A DNA stretch of 64,000 nucleotides from CAZPQV01 sp964588705 (GCA_964588705.1 CAZPQV010000002.1:13988-77987), one strand, 5' to 3'; shown: positions 25,360 to 33,884, numbered from the stretch's first letter. Notes: generated by a model not told the origin, from the sequence alone. Translations and numbers: made by a program.

Positions 25360-27507
25360 GTGCTGATAAAACAAGATGATTTAAACGAACTTGAATTTCC
25401 GGAACTGCTTTCGGAAATTTCGCCTTTTGTCTACTCCCACAAGACTGCGGAACGGATTATGAATCTGCTTCCGATGGAAATTGATGAGGCCGAACTTTCA
25501 TTAAAAAAAACCGCCGAATTCCTTACGAGTTTTGAGAGTAACAATGCCATTCCCTTCGATGAATATGACGATATTGAGGCCGAACTGAAACTGATGTTAA
25601 TCGAGAATTTCAGGTTAGAAAACAAAGCGTTCATTAAAATAAAACATCTTACCGAACAGATTGGAAAGCTGCAGAAATTCTTCCCAACCTTGCCGGAAAC
25701 CTTCCCCAACCTTTTGGAAGAAGTAAAAGACATCGAATTTCATAAAGAAATCATTGATAAAATTGATAAAGTTTTCAACCGTTTTGGAGAAGTGAAAAGT
25801 GATGCTTCAACCATTCTGAAGACGTTGCGAACCGAAATTCAACACGCCAAAAAAGCCATTCAGGAAAATTTTAACCGGGCACTTACGACTTATGTACAAA
25901 GCGATTTACTGGATGAAATCCGAGAAACGATTATTGAAGACCAAAGGGTTTTGGCCGTAAAATCAGGTTTTAAGAAGAGAGTCCCGGGCCGTGTTCTTGG
26001 AATTTCGAAAACAGGTTCCATTACGTATATTCAGCCGGAAAGTGTGCTGAAGCATTACTTCAAACTCAAAGAAAGCGAAGAGGAAGAAAAAAAGGAAGTC
26101 GATAAAATTCTCAGAAAACTGACTGCAGAAATCGCTGAATTTCAACCGTGGCTTGAAGACTATCAACATTATATTTTCAACCTTGATTTAACAAGAGCTA
26201 AAGCCAAATTTGCAGAAAAAATCAACGGTGTTTTACCTAAAATTAACCGTCATCAAACGTTGCGGCTGAAAGATGCATTTCATCCTTTGCTGTGGTTACA
26301 AAACACCGCTCAGAATAAGAAGGTCTATCCGCAAACTCTGACGCTTAACGAACACAACAGAATTATCTGTATTTCCGGACCGAACGCCGGAGGAAAATCT
26401 ATTACGTTGAAAACGGTTGGTTTGCTTCAACTGATGATTCAGAGCGGAATTTTAGTTCCTGTGCACCCAAAATCAGAGATGTTTTTCTTTGAAAAAATAA
26501 TGACAGACATCGGCGATAATCAGTCGATTGAAAATCATCTTTCCACCTACTCTTCCCGACTGAAAAAGATGTCAGGAATCATTCGCGAAGCCGACAACAA
26601 AACGCTGCTTCTAATCGATGAATTCGGCACAGGTTCCGATCCGGAATTGGGTGGTGCTTTGGCTGAAAGTTTCCTGGAATTTTTCTACGAAAAGAAAAGT
26701 TTTGCCATTATTACTACGCATTATACCAATATCAAACTCGTTGTAGAACAGCTTCCCAATGCGGAAAATGCAGCGATGCTTTTCGATGAACATTCGCTAG
26801 AACCTTTGTACAAACTGGAAGTTGGACAAGCCGGAAGTTCGTTTACTTTTGAAGTGGCGGAGAAAAATAAAATTCCGAGATTCATCATTAAAAATGCCCG
26901 TGCGAAAGTGGAAAAAGATGTGGTAAACCTCGATAAAACCATTGTAAAACTTCAGCAGGAAAAATTTGAAGTCGAAAAACTGAAATCCAATCTTACCGAA
27001 CAGAAAGAATCGGTGGAAGACAAGCGCGATAATCTTCAAAAACTAAATGAACAACTGGAACAGAAGCTCTTTAATTTCCAAAAACTGTATGAAGAAGAAC
27101 ACCGAAAATTGCAGTTTGGAAACAAGATTGAAGCCTTTATCAATTCCTACATCAACGGGAAATCGCGGAAAGATGTGGTAAAAGATTTCGTGAAAATTCT
27201 GGAGCAGGAAAAATTCAGAAAACTCGGTTCAGACAAAGATGAAAGCAAGAAACTGCAGGTCATCAAACGAAAAATCACACAACAACTGAAAAAAGTTGAA
27301 GTGAAAGAAAAAATAGAGGAAACCAATACTAAACTGGAAGAAAAACGCAAAGAAGAACGCTCAGTATGGATGAAACCGGGGCAGCGCGTACGGATTACAG
27401 GATCAACTTCGGTGGGAACGATTGAGAAGATTACAAAAAATAAAGTAGTAGTCAATTACGGAACGTTTAAAACCACGATTGATGGGGATGAATTAGAAAG
27501 AATTTAA
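25360..27507 (+). CDS. MutS2-like DNA mismatch repair-family ATPase without Smr domain
   Basis: 715 residues starting at GTG. The N-terminal core and clamp-like helices (1-320) precede a MutS ATPase: Walker A GPNAGGKSITLKT (about 341-353) and Walker B LLLIDEFGTGSDPELGG (about 420-436). A long coiled coil (about 510-660, rich in Glu and Lys) and a KOW-like beta region follow (VRITGSTSVGTIEKI). The protein then ends, although classical MutS2 continues into a C-terminal Smr endonuclease domain. MutS2 proteins act on recombination intermediates or collided ribosomes. Loss of Smr implies it works without its own nuclease. Confidence 0.9.
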   Translation: MLIKQDDLNELEFPELLSEISPFVYSHKTAERIMNLLPMEIDEAELSLKKTAEFLTSFESNNAIPFDEYDDIEAELKLMLIENFRLENKAFIKIKHLTEQIGKLQKFFPTLPETFPNLLEEVKDIEFHKEIIDKIDKVFNRFGEVKSDASTILKTLRTEIQHAKKAIQENFNRALTTYVQSDLLDEIRETIIEDQRVLAVKSGFKKRVPGRVLGISKTGSITYIQPESVLKHYFKLKESEEEEKKEVDKILRKLTAEIAEFQPWLEDYQHYIFNLDLTRAKAKFAEKINGVLPKINRHQTLRLKDAFHPLLWLQNTAQNKKVYPQTLTLNEHNRIICISGPNAGGKSITLKTVGLLQLMIQSGILVPVHPKSEMFFFEKIMTDIGDNQSIENHLSTYSSRLKKMSGIIREADNKTLLLIDEFGTGSDPELGGALAESFLEFFYEKKSFAIITTHYTNIKLVVEQLPNAENAAMLFDEHSLEPLYKLEVGQAGSSFTFEVAEKNKIPRFIIKNARAKVEKDVVNLDKTIVKLQQEKFEVEKLKSNLTEQKESVEDKRDNLQKLNEQLEQKLFNFQKLYEEEHRKLQFGNKIEAFINSYINGKSRKDVVKDFVKILEQEKFRKLGSDKDESKKLQVIKRKITQQLKKVEVKEKIEETNTKLEEKRKEERSVWMKPGQRVRITGSTSVGTIEKITKNKVVVNYGTFKTTIDGDELERI

Positions 27508-27550
27508 AGAAGAAGCAAGATAAAAGTAAAAAGATACAAGTTAATTGTGA

Positions 27551-27626
27551 GGCTTCGAGAGCCTCAGCCTGACACGCTAGAAGATTACAGTTAGTATTAG
27601 ATTTGTCACGCTGAGGTTCTCGAAGC
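27551..27626. repeat. REP-like inverted repeat after the MutS2-like gene
   Basis: The arm GGCTTCGAGAGCCTCAGCC.. (27551-27574) and its imperfect complement TGTCACGCTGAGGTTCTCG.. (27604-27626) form a long stem with about 29 bases of loop. The word resembles widespread intergenic palindromes of the CTGAG..CTCGAAG type. It may also terminate transcription. Confidence 0.75.
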
Positions 27627-27646
27627 GTTTTATTTATAATAACAGT

Positions 27647-28237
27647 TTATTTCACCAATTTCCCTTCATCAATCGCCTTTTTCAACAACACATCAAACAC
27701 CTCGCCCAATTCATCGGATGCCCGTTTCACGGCTTTCCCTACCACATTGGAAACCTGATTTGCGGTAACTCCGGCTTCGGTCCAACTGGTTGCTTTACTG
27801 TGTGTATTTAATATGAAAGGCATGATTCTGTCGACGGCACAGGCGAAAATCGCGTCCGGTGTTTCTTCGGCTTCAAATTCAATCCACAGATTCAGAAATT
27901 CGGAACGCAACGGTTCATCTAAAATTCCGAAAATATTTTGTGCAGCCTGAAGCTCACGGTCGTATTTCCCGTTCATTTTGGCTTCATCAAAAATAAAAGT
28001 GTCGCCGGCTTCAATCTCTACCACATCGTGAATGGACAGCATTCTGATGACACGAAGCAAATCGATTTCCTGCTTATTTTTTGCGTAAGGAAAAAGAATC
28101 TGTGCCATCACCACAATCTGCCAGCTGTGTTCGGCAGTGTTTTCACGTCGGGAATCATCAAGGTTGAAATTTCTGCGGTTTACACCTTTAAGAGCATCCA
28201 GGGCAAGGATGAAATTGAGTTCCTTTTCTAAAATCAT
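27647..28237 (-). CDS. HD-domain hydrolase (YfbR/5'-nucleotidase-like)
   Basis: 196 residues from MILEKELNFIL. The metal-binding residues of the HD_3 family are visible: AEHSW, the HD pair in MLSIHDVVEIEAGDT and the distant Asp in FACAVDRIMPFI. Members such as YfbR are deoxynucleoside 5'-monophosphatases, but many are uncharacterised. The frame stays open 28 codons upstream. That part overlaps the terminator of the TraB gene, so I start at 28237. Confidence 0.87.
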   Translation of the reverse strand: MILEKELNFILALDALKGVNRRNFNLDDSRRENTAEHSWQIVVMAQILFPYAKNKQEIDLLRVIRMLSIHDVVEIEAGDTFIFDEAKMNGKYDRELQAAQNIFGILDEPLRSEFLNLWIEFEAEETPDAIFACAVDRIMPFILNTHSKATSWTEAGVTANQVSNVVGKAVKRASDELGEVFDVLLKKAIDEGKLVK

Positions 28238-28251
28238 CTGGCAAATTTCGG

Positions 28252-28278
28252 AAAAAAAAAGAAACCTTTCGGTTTCCT
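28252..28278 (-). terminator. Terminator of the TraB-family gene
   Basis: GGAAACC-GAAA-GGTTTC with a T-run on the minus strand. Confidence 0.75.
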
Positions 28279-28283
28279 TTGTA

Positions 28284-29162
28284 TTAATTAAGTATTGGTT
28301 TGACGGTGTATCCTTTATCACGAAGCAATTTAATCACCCCTTTATCTCCCGGTAAATGCCCGGCTCCTACTGCGAAGAAAGTTGATTTTGTTTTCATCAT
28401 TTCCGGCATTTTTGTAAGCCAATCGATATTACGTCCGTCCAACATTATTTCCTGCTGTTCCTTGCTCATATGCTCTTCGCTGTGCATAATGGCTGAAACT
28501 TTATTGATGTCTTCTGCCAAATAATCGTTCAGCATTACCTGCATCAGTGCTTTTCCTTTATCAAATTCTTCAACAAATTTTATCAGTTCATCAATGGTCA
28601 GATATTTTTCGAAAACTTCTATTTGTTTTTTAATGGTTTCCAGACCGTCGATTGATTTTCCTTTTGCCAAAGTTGCTTGCATCAGTTCCATATCCAACGA
28701 TTTTAAGTCCTGCGCCGGACATTCGAAATATTTCATCATTAAAGTAGAATAAAGCGACATCGGTGCAAACTGATCCACATCTTCAAACTTCATTCCCAAT
28801 TTTGCAAGCCCTGCTTTGAAACGTTCGGTTTCTTCAGGAGTCATTCGTTCACCGAGTTTTTTATCAGCAATCATCATTTTCTGCATATCTGCCATTTGAG
28901 ACATATCTGTGAAATTGATTTCCAAAACAGTTTGTTCTGTTTTTGCCAATGCATTCTGCACTTTATCTTTTATCACAAATTTATCCTTACACATCATATG
29001 AAAGGTGCCGAAAAGGTAAGACGGTTTTTCAAGTCCGTTGCCCGAAACTTCCCAAAGCAATGTTTTTTCAAGTTCTGGAGTTTGTACAACATTTTTTTGG
29101 GCAGTACACGAGGTAATAAATGCTAAAATGAATAGCAAAAAAGGAGTGAACAGATTCTTCAT
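28284..29162 (-). CDS. TraB/GumN family lipoprotein
   Basis: 292 residues from MKNLFTPF. Signal with lipobox FITSC (Cys near 19). The family's N-terminal motif is YLFGTFHMMC and its C-terminal motif is FFAVGAGHLPGDKGVI, with the conserved histidines thought to be catalytic. TraB/GumN proteins (PF01963, TIKI-like) are putative metalloproteases or hydrolases at the cell surface. The longer open frame adds 33 residues without a signal and is rejected. Single gene with its own terminator. Confidence 0.9.
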   Translation of the reverse strand: MKNLFTPFLLFILAFITSCTAQKNVVQTPELEKTLLWEVSGNGLEKPSYLFGTFHMMCKDKFVIKDKVQNALAKTEQTVLEINFTDMSQMADMQKMMIADKKLGERMTPEETERFKAGLAKLGMKFEDVDQFAPMSLYSTLMMKYFECPAQDLKSLDMELMQATLAKGKSIDGLETIKKQIEVFEKYLTIDELIKFVEEFDKGKALMQVMLNDYLAEDINKVSAIMHSEEHMSKEQQEIMLDGRNIDWLTKMPEMMKTKSTFFAVGAGHLPGDKGVIKLLRDKGYTVKPILN

Positions 29163-29238
29163 AATGTATATTTTACCAATTAGTAGCGGAGGATTCGAAA
29201 CGTTACAGTTTTCATTAAAAAATCTTTTAAATATAAAT

Positions 29239-29314
29239 GTCAAAAAGATGACAAATGTCAATAGACTATGTAATAAATGTTACACAAAATCATTTCGTTA
29301 CGGGCGTAACTTTG
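29239..29314 (+). promoter_or_regulatory. Promoter/operator region of the sulfur operon
   Basis: TAACTTTG (29307-29314) is a -7 box. It is overlapped by the perfect dyad GTTACG-GG-CGTAAC (29297-29310). Upstream lie a perfect TGACA-AA-TGTCA dyad (29249-29260) and another TGTCA half-site (29238-29242). Such an arrangement suggests binding of one or two regulators. Confidence 0.6.
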
Positions 29315-29333
29315 ACATACAAAATTAAAGGAA

Positions 29334-30578
29334 ATGAAAAATTTAGTCATTCTCGGTGCCGGCACTTCCGGAACAATGATGGCCAACCATCTGATAAAAA
29401 AACTGAATAAAAAACAATGGCAGATTACATTGGTAGATCAATATAAATCGCATTATTATCAGCCCGGATTTCTTTTTATTCCGTTCGGAACTTACAAACC
29501 TGAAGACGTAAAAAGAACGATTGACGAATTTCTGCCAAAAGGCATCAATCTCATAAGAGAAAAAATTGACCGTATTGACGAGGAAAACAACGTTGTTCTC
29601 TTGGAAAACAACCAAAAAGTGCAGTACGACATCCTGATTATTGCAACAGGTTGTAAAATCGCACCTCAAGAAGTTGAAGGCATGAAAGGCGATTATTGGT
29701 ACAAAAATATTTTCGATTTCTATACTTTCGAAGGAAGCTCAGCTTTAGCCAAAAAACTAGAAACTTGGGCTGGCGGAAAACTGGTGGTACACATCACAGA
29801 AATGCCGATTAAATGTCCGGTTGCGCCACTGGAATTCGCATTCCTTGCCGATGATTATTTCAAGAAAAAAGGAATGCGCGACAAAGTGGAAATCACTTAT
29901 GTAACACCGCTTTCAGGTGCTTTTACTAAAGAAAAAACAACAAAAGCACTCAATCATTTACTGAAAGAAAAAAATATTAAAATCGTTCCCGATTTCGCTG
30001 TAGAACATATTGAAGGTGAAAATGGAAAAATGTTCGATTATGGTGGCGAAGAAGTTGATTTCGACCTTTTGGTGACCGTTCCAACAAATATGGGCGACGA
30101 ATGCATCCTTCGCTCAGGATTCGGAGATGATCTGAACTACGTCCCTACGGACAAAAACACGCTTCAAAGTAAAGTAAAAGACAATATTTTCGTAATTGGT
30201 GATGCTACCAATGTTCCGGCTTCCAAAGCAGGTTCTGTTGCACACTTCGAAGCAGAAATTCTTACAGAAAATATCCTTAATTATATCGAAGGAAAACCAC
30301 TGAAACCTGATTTCGACGGACACGCCAACTGTTTTATTGAAACCGGAAATAACAAAGCATTATTAATTGATTTCAATTACGATGTAGAACCGGTAAAAGG
30401 AAAATTCCCGTTTGCAGGAATCGGTCCGCTGAATCTTTTAACTGAAAGTAAATTCAACCACCTGGGAAAAATGGCTTTCAAATGGGTGTACTGGAATATG
30501 CTGCTCCCGGCACGTAAAATTCCGTTCGTGACACCGCAGATGAGTAAAGCTGGTAAAGAACTGGAGGAAGTGAATTGA
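29334..30578 (+). CDS. Sulfide:quinone oxidoreductase-like FAD flavoprotein
   Basis: 414 residues, membrane-associated two-dinucleotide-binding flavoprotein. The N-terminal FAD motif is LVILGAGTSGTMMANHL and the second FAD motif is NIFVIGDATNVPASKAGSVAHF. Cysteines in IIATGCKI, EMPIKCPVAPLEFAFL and GHANCFIETG are in places typical of SQR-type enzymes, which oxidise sulfide to protein-bound polysulfide and reduce quinone. The C-terminus (FKWVYWNMLLPAR) is amphipathic as in SQR. It is first in an operon with TusE/DsrC-like and DsrE2-like genes, which supports a role in sulfide or persulfide handling. Subtype not resolved. Confidence 0.87.
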   Translation: MKNLVILGAGTSGTMMANHLIKKLNKKQWQITLVDQYKSHYYQPGFLFIPFGTYKPEDVKRTIDEFLPKGINLIREKIDRIDEENNVVLLENNQKVQYDILIIATGCKIAPQEVEGMKGDYWYKNIFDFYTFEGSSALAKKLETWAGGKLVVHITEMPIKCPVAPLEFAFLADDYFKKKGMRDKVEITYVTPLSGAFTKEKTTKALNHLLKEKNIKIVPDFAVEHIEGENGKMFDYGGEEVDFDLLVTVPTNMGDECILRSGFGDDLNYVPTDKNTLQSKVKDNIFVIGDATNVPASKAGSVAHFEAEILTENILNYIEGKPLKPDFDGHANCFIETGNNKALLIDFNYDVEPVKGKFPFAGIGPLNLLTESKFNHLGKMAFKWVYWNMLLPARKIPFVTPQMSKAGKELEEVN

Positions 30579-30613
30579 GGCTGAGGTTAAGGTTGAGGTT
30601 GAGGTGAAGGCTG
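30575..30613. repeat. Hexad repeat between SQR-like and TusE-like genes
   Basis: Six-base units GAGGCT/GAGGTT/AAGGTT begin right at the TGA stop of the SQR gene. The same unit occurs inside the glycosyltransferase gene at 51604-51645. Confidence 0.8.
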
Positions 30614-30654
30614 AGAAAAAAAGTTTAAAACAAAAAATTTAAAATCATAACAAA

Positions 30655-30963
30655 ATGGAAAAAACAATCGCTGGAAAAGTAATTCACCTGAACGAAGAGG
30701 GATACTTTACAAATATGGAAGAATGGAACGAAGAAATTGCAAAAGAACTGGCAAAGGAAGAAAATCTTGACCTTTCCGGAAGACACTTCGATGTACTGAA
30801 CTATCTGAGAGACCAACAGAAAAAAGATGTAGCACTTACTATCAGAGGCGTTGGAAAATCAGGGGTTGTAGATATCAAAGAATTCTATGCACTGTTCCCA
30901 AAAGGACCGCTTAAAATATCAAGCAAACTTGCCGGAATTCCAAAACCAAAAAGTTGTATTTAA
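30655..30963 (+). CDS. TusE/DsrC/DsvC family sulfur carrier
   Basis: 102 residues, small cytoplasmic protein. The family's C-terminal arm is recognisable: FPKGPLKISSKLAGIPKPKSCI, with a single cysteine as the penultimate residue. This is the only cysteine in the protein, so it is of the TusE/CysA-only type. The second redox cysteine of DsrC proper is absent. The protein should accept sulfane sulfur as a persulfide on that cysteine. No DsrAB or TusBCD genes are nearby; instead it is flanked by the SQR-like and DsrE2-like genes, which suggests persulfide transfer from sulfide oxidation. Confidence 0.9.
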   Translation: MEKTIAGKVIHLNEEGYFTNMEEWNEEIAKELAKEENLDLSGRHFDVLNYLRDQQKKDVALTIRGVGKSGVVDIKEFYALFPKGPLKISSKLAGIPKPKSCI

Positions 30964-30980
30964 TTTAATAATACCAAAAA

Positions 30981-31499
30981 ATGGAAACAACAACACAAAC
31001 AAATCCTTTAGCAGACCTTGATCCGAACCTGAAACCTATTGAAAAGGTAATGGTAATCATCTCAAAAGGTACGCTGGAAAGCATATACGCCGGATTCATC
31101 CTTGCTAACGGTGCAAGAATGGAAGGTATGGAATCTGAAATTTTCTTCACTTTCTTCGGTCTGGAGGCCGTAAACAAAAAAACCATCAACAATGTAAAAG
31201 TAGCCACCGTTGGAAACCCTGCGATGCACATGCCAACAATGATTGGCGGACTTCCGGGAATGGAAGCACTGGCTACTAAAATGATGAAATCTAAAATGGA
31301 GAAACTGGATATTCCGCCGATAGACGAATTCCTTGAAATTCTTTCCGCATCAGGTTGCAGATTATGGGCTTGTAAACTTGCGGCAGACATGTTTGAACTG
31401 AAACCGGATGATTTGATTCCTGAAATCGAAGGCATCATCACCGTTGGAGATTTCTATGCAAGAGCAGCAGGAGAAGGAACGCAGATTATTTTTATATAG
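30981..31499 (+). CDS. DsrE/DsrF-like (DsrE2-type) protein
   Basis: 172 residues. A DsrE-fold core (KVMVIISKGTLESIYAGFILANGA; EIFFTFFGLEAVNKK) is interrupted by a Met/Gly-rich hydrophobic stretch (NPAMHMPTMIGGLPGME). The segment SASGCRLWACKLAADMF follows, whose two cysteines match the sulfur-binding cysteines of DsrE2. DsrE2 proteins are membrane-linked sulfurtransferases found with TusA or rhodanese in sulfur oxidisers. Last gene of the operon, 17 bases after the TusE-like gene. The sequence supports a persulfide relay, but direct function is inferred. Confidence 0.86.
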   Translation: METTTQTNPLADLDPNLKPIEKVMVIISKGTLESIYAGFILANGARMEGMESEIFFTFFGLEAVNKKTINNVKVATVGNPAMHMPTMIGGLPGMEALATKMMKSKMEKLDIPPIDEFLEILSASGCRLWACKLAADMFELKPDDLIPEIEGIITVGDFYARAAGEGTQIIFI

Positions 31500-31540
31500 A
31501 ACGAGTTTTTTATAGTTTTCTATAGTTTTTTCATAATGAT

Positions 31541-31568
31541 GAGCGGTCAGTTTCGTGGCCGCTCTTTT
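31541..31568 (+). terminator. Terminator of the sulfur operon
   Basis: GAGCGGTCA / TGGCCGCTC (nine pairs, one wobble) with a GTTTCG loop and a TTTT tail. Confidence 0.75.
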
Positions 31569-31638
31569 ATATTCTAAATTTTTGGCGCTGAAAATCAATA
31601 CATTACATTAATTAATTAAATTATTTCACTACTTTGTA

Positions 31639-31696
31639 TTGCATATTACTAATAAATTTACATATCTTTGCATCGTAAAGTTAAAGGTATAACTTT
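31639..31696 (+). promoter_or_regulatory. Promoter and candidate PadR operator
   Basis: TTG (31639-31641), a 21-base spacer and TATCTTTG (31663-31670) form a good Bacteroidetes promoter. Just downstream AAAGTTA-AAGGTA-TAACTTT (31677-31696) is a perfect 7-base dyad placed over the transcription start, suited to autorepression by the PadR protein. Confidence 0.7.
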
Positions 31697-31743
31697 CAAG
31701 CAACCTGAAATTAATATTAATTCAACTAATAACTTCAGAATAA

Positions 31744-32073
31744 ATGAACACAGAAAACATTAAAGCGCAAATGCGAAAAGGCATTCTGGAATTCTGTATT
31801 TTGAGTCTCATCAGCGAAAGGGAAATGTACGTTTCCGACCTGATGGAAGAACTGAAAAACGGAAAGCTGGATGTGGTGGAAGGAACCCTTTATCCCCTTC
31901 TTACAAGACTGAAAAACGGAGAATTTTTATCCTATAGATGGGAAGAATCTACCGGAGGACCACCGAGAAAATACTATCAGATTACCGAAAAAGGGAAAAT
32001 GTTCCTTAATGAGCTGCAAAATACCTGGAACGATCTTACCGCATCTGTAAACCAAATCACCAAAAAAATATAA
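31744..32073 (+). CDS. PadR family transcriptional regulator
   Basis: 109 residues, the short PadR type. The winged helix is shown by KGILEFCILSLI, VVEGTLYPLLTRLKNGEFL (recognition helix and turn) and GGPPRKYYQITEKGK (wing). PadR proteins repress nearby genes and often respond to envelope stress or small ligands. It is followed after 11 bases by the PspC-domain gene, which is the standard flavobacterial pairing. It probably represses its own two-gene operon. Confidence 0.93.
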   Translation: MNTENIKAQMRKGILEFCILSLISEREMYVSDLMEELKNGKLDVVEGTLYPLLTRLKNGEFLSYRWEESTGGPPRKYYQITEKGKMFLNELQNTWNDLTASVNQITKKI

Positions 32074-32084
32074 AAACAAAAACT

Positions 32085-33764
32085 ATGAACAAAACACTTT
32101 CAATAGGACTGGCTGGTTTCTCCTTCGTAATCGAGGAACACGCCTATATAAAACTTAGCGATTATCTCGCAGCCCTGAGAAATTCGCTGGATGCTGCAGA
32201 AGCAGACGAAGTAATGCACGACATCGAAATCCGTATGGTAGAAATCTTCAAAGATTCTCTTGGGAAACGCGAAGTAATAAACGATACCGATGTGGAACGC
32301 GTCATTGCACAGATTGGAAAACCTGAAGAAATTGAAGAGCAGGAAGAAACTTATTTCTCCGATAAAACTTCATCAAAATCTAGCGCTTCCGGAACTTACA
32401 GTGGACAAAGACAACTTTTCCGCGATCCTAAAAGACAAAAGATTGCAGGGGTTTGCGCCGGATTGGCACATTACACCGGAATGGATATGACGCTCATGCG
32501 CGCCATTTGGCTTGGGGTTTCCGTACTCGGAATTTTTACAGCGGCCATTTCAACCTCCCTCATTATTCTTCTCTACATTATCCTGTGGATTGTGCTCCCA
32601 AAAGCAGAAACCGCCACAGATTTTTTGAAGATGAAGGGAAAACCTGTAAACTTCGACAACCTGAAAGAAGAATCGAACAAAATCGTTCAGTTTGCCAATG
32701 AATCTACACAAAGAGTTGGTGAAATATATAATGAAAACAAACCATACATCAACCAGGCAGGAAACGGAATCTGGAATGTTATAAGATATATTCTTGGCGC
32801 ATTCTTCGCAGTAATGGGAGTTTCGTTACTTATCGGTTCTTTCGCAATGTTTGGGGTTTATGACGGCAGCAATGTGAACTTCTTTGAAAACGTAGGATTC
32901 TACCTTCAGGAAAATAACCTTGGATATCTGCTTATTGCACTGGCATTCCTTACCATTTTCATTCCGGCAATTATCTTTTTCTTCATTGCTATTAAATTGT
33001 TTTCACCAAAAACAGAACTTAGAAACGCAGGTTATGTGTTCGGAGCTCTGGCTTTAATCTGGATTGGTTTGGCAGCGTTTGCAGGTTTCAGCGCGGTGAA
33101 ATACAAATCACAATACAGCGGACAAAACGATGAAACAGAAAATGTAGCCATCAATACCGAATCTGATTCTATTCTTCTGGATGTAAAAAAAGTGGCGATT
33201 CCTTCGAACTTCAAATCATATTGGGATGATGTTTATTCAGACGGAAAAACCATCTATAAAGAAGACTACATCAGCGTTGATGTAAAAAGAGAAGACATCA
33301 CCACTCCATATTTGGTGCTTAAGAAAAGAGCGGACGGATACAACCAACCGCTTGACATGAAAATTCCGCTTGAAATCGTAGGTAATAAAGTAATGTTGCC
33401 AAACTATCTTTCTTATCCTTACAAAAACCGTTTTAGAGATTACAGACTCGATTATGATCTTGTAGTTCCGAAAAACATGAAGGTAATAAAACTTGCAGAT
33501 TGGGGAATTAGTTTGGATGATGACACTCCGGAAAACAATTACAACAATAATTTTGAAGAAAAAAGCAAAATCACGGTGAATGGAAAGACGTGGGAGATCA
33601 TTAAAAACTCCAGCGATTCCGTAATCATCAATAACAAGAAATACGGAAAAGACGAAGCTGAAAGACTGATGGATTCTCTAAATCTTAAAATTGATGAGCT
33701 GAAGAATGTGGATATCAGCATCAAAGACGGTAAAAAAGAAATTTCCATAAAAACTAATAAATAG
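32085..33764 (+). CDS. PspC domain-containing membrane protein
   Basis: 559 residues. An N-terminal cytoplasmic part (1-105) has an acidic HAAS-like helix region (LAALRNSLDAAEADEVMHDI). The PspC domain (about 107-172; RDPKRQKIAGVCAGLAHYTG and a TM) comes next. Further TM segments follow at about 230-260, 275-305 and 318-345. The C-terminal half (about 355-559) is soluble and beta-rich, ending in DISIKDGKKEISIKTNK. It is likely a membrane stress sensor controlled by the adjacent PadR. The exact function is unknown. Confidence 0.9.
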   Translation: MNKTLSIGLAGFSFVIEEHAYIKLSDYLAALRNSLDAAEADEVMHDIEIRMVEIFKDSLGKREVINDTDVERVIAQIGKPEEIEEQEETYFSDKTSSKSSASGTYSGQRQLFRDPKRQKIAGVCAGLAHYTGMDMTLMRAIWLGVSVLGIFTAAISTSLIILLYIILWIVLPKAETATDFLKMKGKPVNFDNLKEESNKIVQFANESTQRVGEIYNENKPYINQAGNGIWNVIRYILGAFFAVMGVSLLIGSFAMFGVYDGSNVNFFENVGFYLQENNLGYLLIALAFLTIFIPAIIFFFIAIKLFSPKTELRNAGYVFGALALIWIGLAAFAGFSAVKYKSQYSGQNDETENVAINTESDSILLDVKKVAIPSNFKSYWDDVYSDGKTIYKEDYISVDVKREDITTPYLVLKKRADGYNQPLDMKIPLEIVGNKVMLPNYLSYPYKNRFRDYRLDYDLVVPKNMKVIKLADWGISLDDDTPENNYNNNFEEKSKITVNGKTWEIIKNSSDSVIINNKKYGKDEAERLMDSLNLKIDELKNVDISIKDGKKEISIKTNK

Positions 33765-33775
33765 TGATTTGGAAT

Positions 33776-33816
33776 GGGCAGGTTTTTATGAGACCGTTCA
33801 AGTTTTTAATCTGCCC
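33776..33816 (+). terminator. Weak hairpin after the PspC gene
   Basis: GGGCAG and CTGCCC form a 6-base stem with a large loop, followed by a modest pyrimidine-rich tail. Confidence 0.35.
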
Positions 33817-33884
33817 TCTCCTTTTCACAGAAATTTTAAAGAAAATTAACACATAATGTAATATTTCTTTAATCTTAAATGTCT

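Noticed and set aside
28238..28321. 28-codon extension of the HD-hydrolase
   Set aside because: Overlaps the terminator and end of the TraB-family gene. MILEKELNFIL is the normal start.
30655..30963. DsrC proper for dissimilatory sulfite reductase
   Set aside because: The second redox cysteine of DsrC is absent and no dsrAB genes are seen. The single-Cys TusE type fits better.
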